64,000 nt of DNA from Algimonas arctica (GTDB lineage Bacteria; Pseudomonadota; Alphaproteobacteria; Caulobacterales; Maricaulaceae): NCBI RefSeq assembly GCF_014652695.1, contig NZ_BMZH01000002.1, positions 176,656 to 240,655 of the forward strand, read 5' to 3'. Within the stretch, counting starts at the first letter, position 1; every line of letters begins with the position of its first letter. Below, piece by piece: positions 63,498 to 64,000 of the stretch. The translations under genes were made by a program, and so were the position numbers. The notes under the pieces are model-generated. The model ran no database searches. It was not told the origin of the DNA and was given only the letters and a program-made list of their open reading frames with translations.

Positions 63498-64000
63498 ATG
63501 GTACAAACAAAGGCATTTGGGTCTAATCGCCGACTGGGCGAAAAGACATTGGCCATGGTTTTGGCGGGAGGACGCGGGTCACGCCTCAAGGACCTAACCG
63601 AAATTCGCGCCAAGCCCGCCGTCTATTTCGGCGGCAAGTTCCGCATCATCGATTTCGCTTTGTCGAACGCCATGAATAGCGGCATCAAACGTATCGCCGT
63701 CGCCACGCAGTATAAGCAACACAGCCTCATCCGCCATTTACAACGCGGCTGGAATTTCTACCGCGCCGAACGCAATGAGTCCTTTGATATTATGCCGGCC
63801 TCACAGACGATGTCTGATGACCGCTGGTATGAAGGCACCGCTGACGCGGTTTATCAAAACATTCCCATCATCGAAAGTTATGAAAACGTCGAATACATCG
63901 TCGTTCTTGCGGGCGATCATATCTATAAAATGGATTATGAGCTAATGCTGGAAGAGCATGTGACGTCTGGCGCAGATGTCACGGTCGGCTGTCTTGAAGT
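63498..64000 (+). CDS. glgC: glucose-1-phosphate adenylyltransferase, 3' end cut by the window
   Basis: Makes ADP-glucose for glycogen synthesis. The first 167 codons are in the window and the frame continues beyond it. The allosteric/nucleotide motif [22 protein letters not shown] is at about 22-43 (shown as [14 protein letters not shown]), followed by [14 protein letters not shown], the GTADAVYQN segment and GDHIYKMDY. The ATG at 63498 has GAGGG six bases before it. This is a typical glg cluster with glgB and glgP; glgA is not seen. Confidence 0.95.
   Translation, partial: MVQTKAFGSNRRLGEKTLAMVLAGGRGSRLKDLTEIRAKPAVYFGGKFRIIDFALSNAMNSGIKRIAVATQYKQHSLIRHLQRGWNFYRAERNESFDIMPASQTMSDDRWYEGTADAVYQNIPIIESYENVEYIVVLAGDHIYKMDYELMLEEHVTSGADVTVGCLE

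Noticed and set aside
1-64000. CRISPR arrays, insertion sequences or prophage genes
   Set aside because: I saw no regularly spaced direct repeats, transposase or phage structural sequences.

Overview
The window is chromosomal DNA from an alphaproteobacterium, most likely of the Caulobacter/Maricaulis/Hyphomonas side of the class. Reasons: a class I (archaeal-type) lysyl-tRNA synthetase, an alphaproteobacterial heat-shock-type promoter (CTTG-N17-CCCATAT) before dnaK, a YlxR-L7Ae fusion next to infB, a dense housekeeping layout with short gaps, and a perfect TTAA-N7-TTAAC box (the CtrA consensus) with a nearby GANTC site. The assignment is inference; there is no 16S gene here. I found no insertion sequence, prophage, CRISPR array or tRNA.

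Layout. 1-18.6 kb: rlmN, class I lysS, argG, a Tat-exported spermidine-dehydrogenase-like flavoprotein, an old-yellow-enzyme reductase, alkB with a small membrane partner, dnaK - FkbM methyltransferase - dnaJ, and an NhaC-type antiporter whose stop overlaps the start of an avidin-like lipoprotein. 18.7-23.6 kb: an accessory block described below. 23.7-27.6 kb: a PQQ-type sugar dehydrogenase, an M24 peptidase and a glycine-zipper surface protein. 27.7-42.9 kb: the transcription/translation block on the minus strand (rimP-nusA-ylxR-infB, rbfA, truB, rpsO, pnp, plus trmB), interrupted by an MFS transporter, a Rieske protein and a lipoprotein. 42.9-49.2 kb: lnt-corC-ybeY and the glycolytic run gap-pgk-fba. 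49.4-50.4 kb: a DUF4164-like gene, zapA and a probable 6S RNA. 50.4-58.6 kb: thiolase and IclR regulator, a ferritin-like stress protein, a ligase/exonuclease repair pair, a TlpA-like thioredoxin divergent from argH, and a flavin reductase. 58.6-64 kb: glgB-glgP divergent from glgC, which runs off the window.

The most interesting region is 18.7-23.6 kb. It encodes a 63-residue protein that looks like only the N-terminal anchor of an HlyD adaptor, translationally coupled to a complete C39-peptidase ABC exporter; then a 22-codon gene (21159-21227) with a textbook double-glycine leader and a core of only seven residues; a strong terminator; and a histidine kinase whose extracytoplasmic part looks like TPR repeats. 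A consensus CtrA box lies between the exporter and the peptide gene. I propose a cell-cycle-linked secreted heptapeptide with a dedicated exporter and a candidate receptor kinase. The individual parts are read directly from the sequence; the signalling function is inference.

Other points to check: the avidin homologue, the structured rimP leader with a terminator hairpin and an apparent CTG start, a Rieske oxygenase-like protein with inverted domain order, the FkbM gene inside dnaKJ, and divergent tlpA/argH start codons sharing a CATG.
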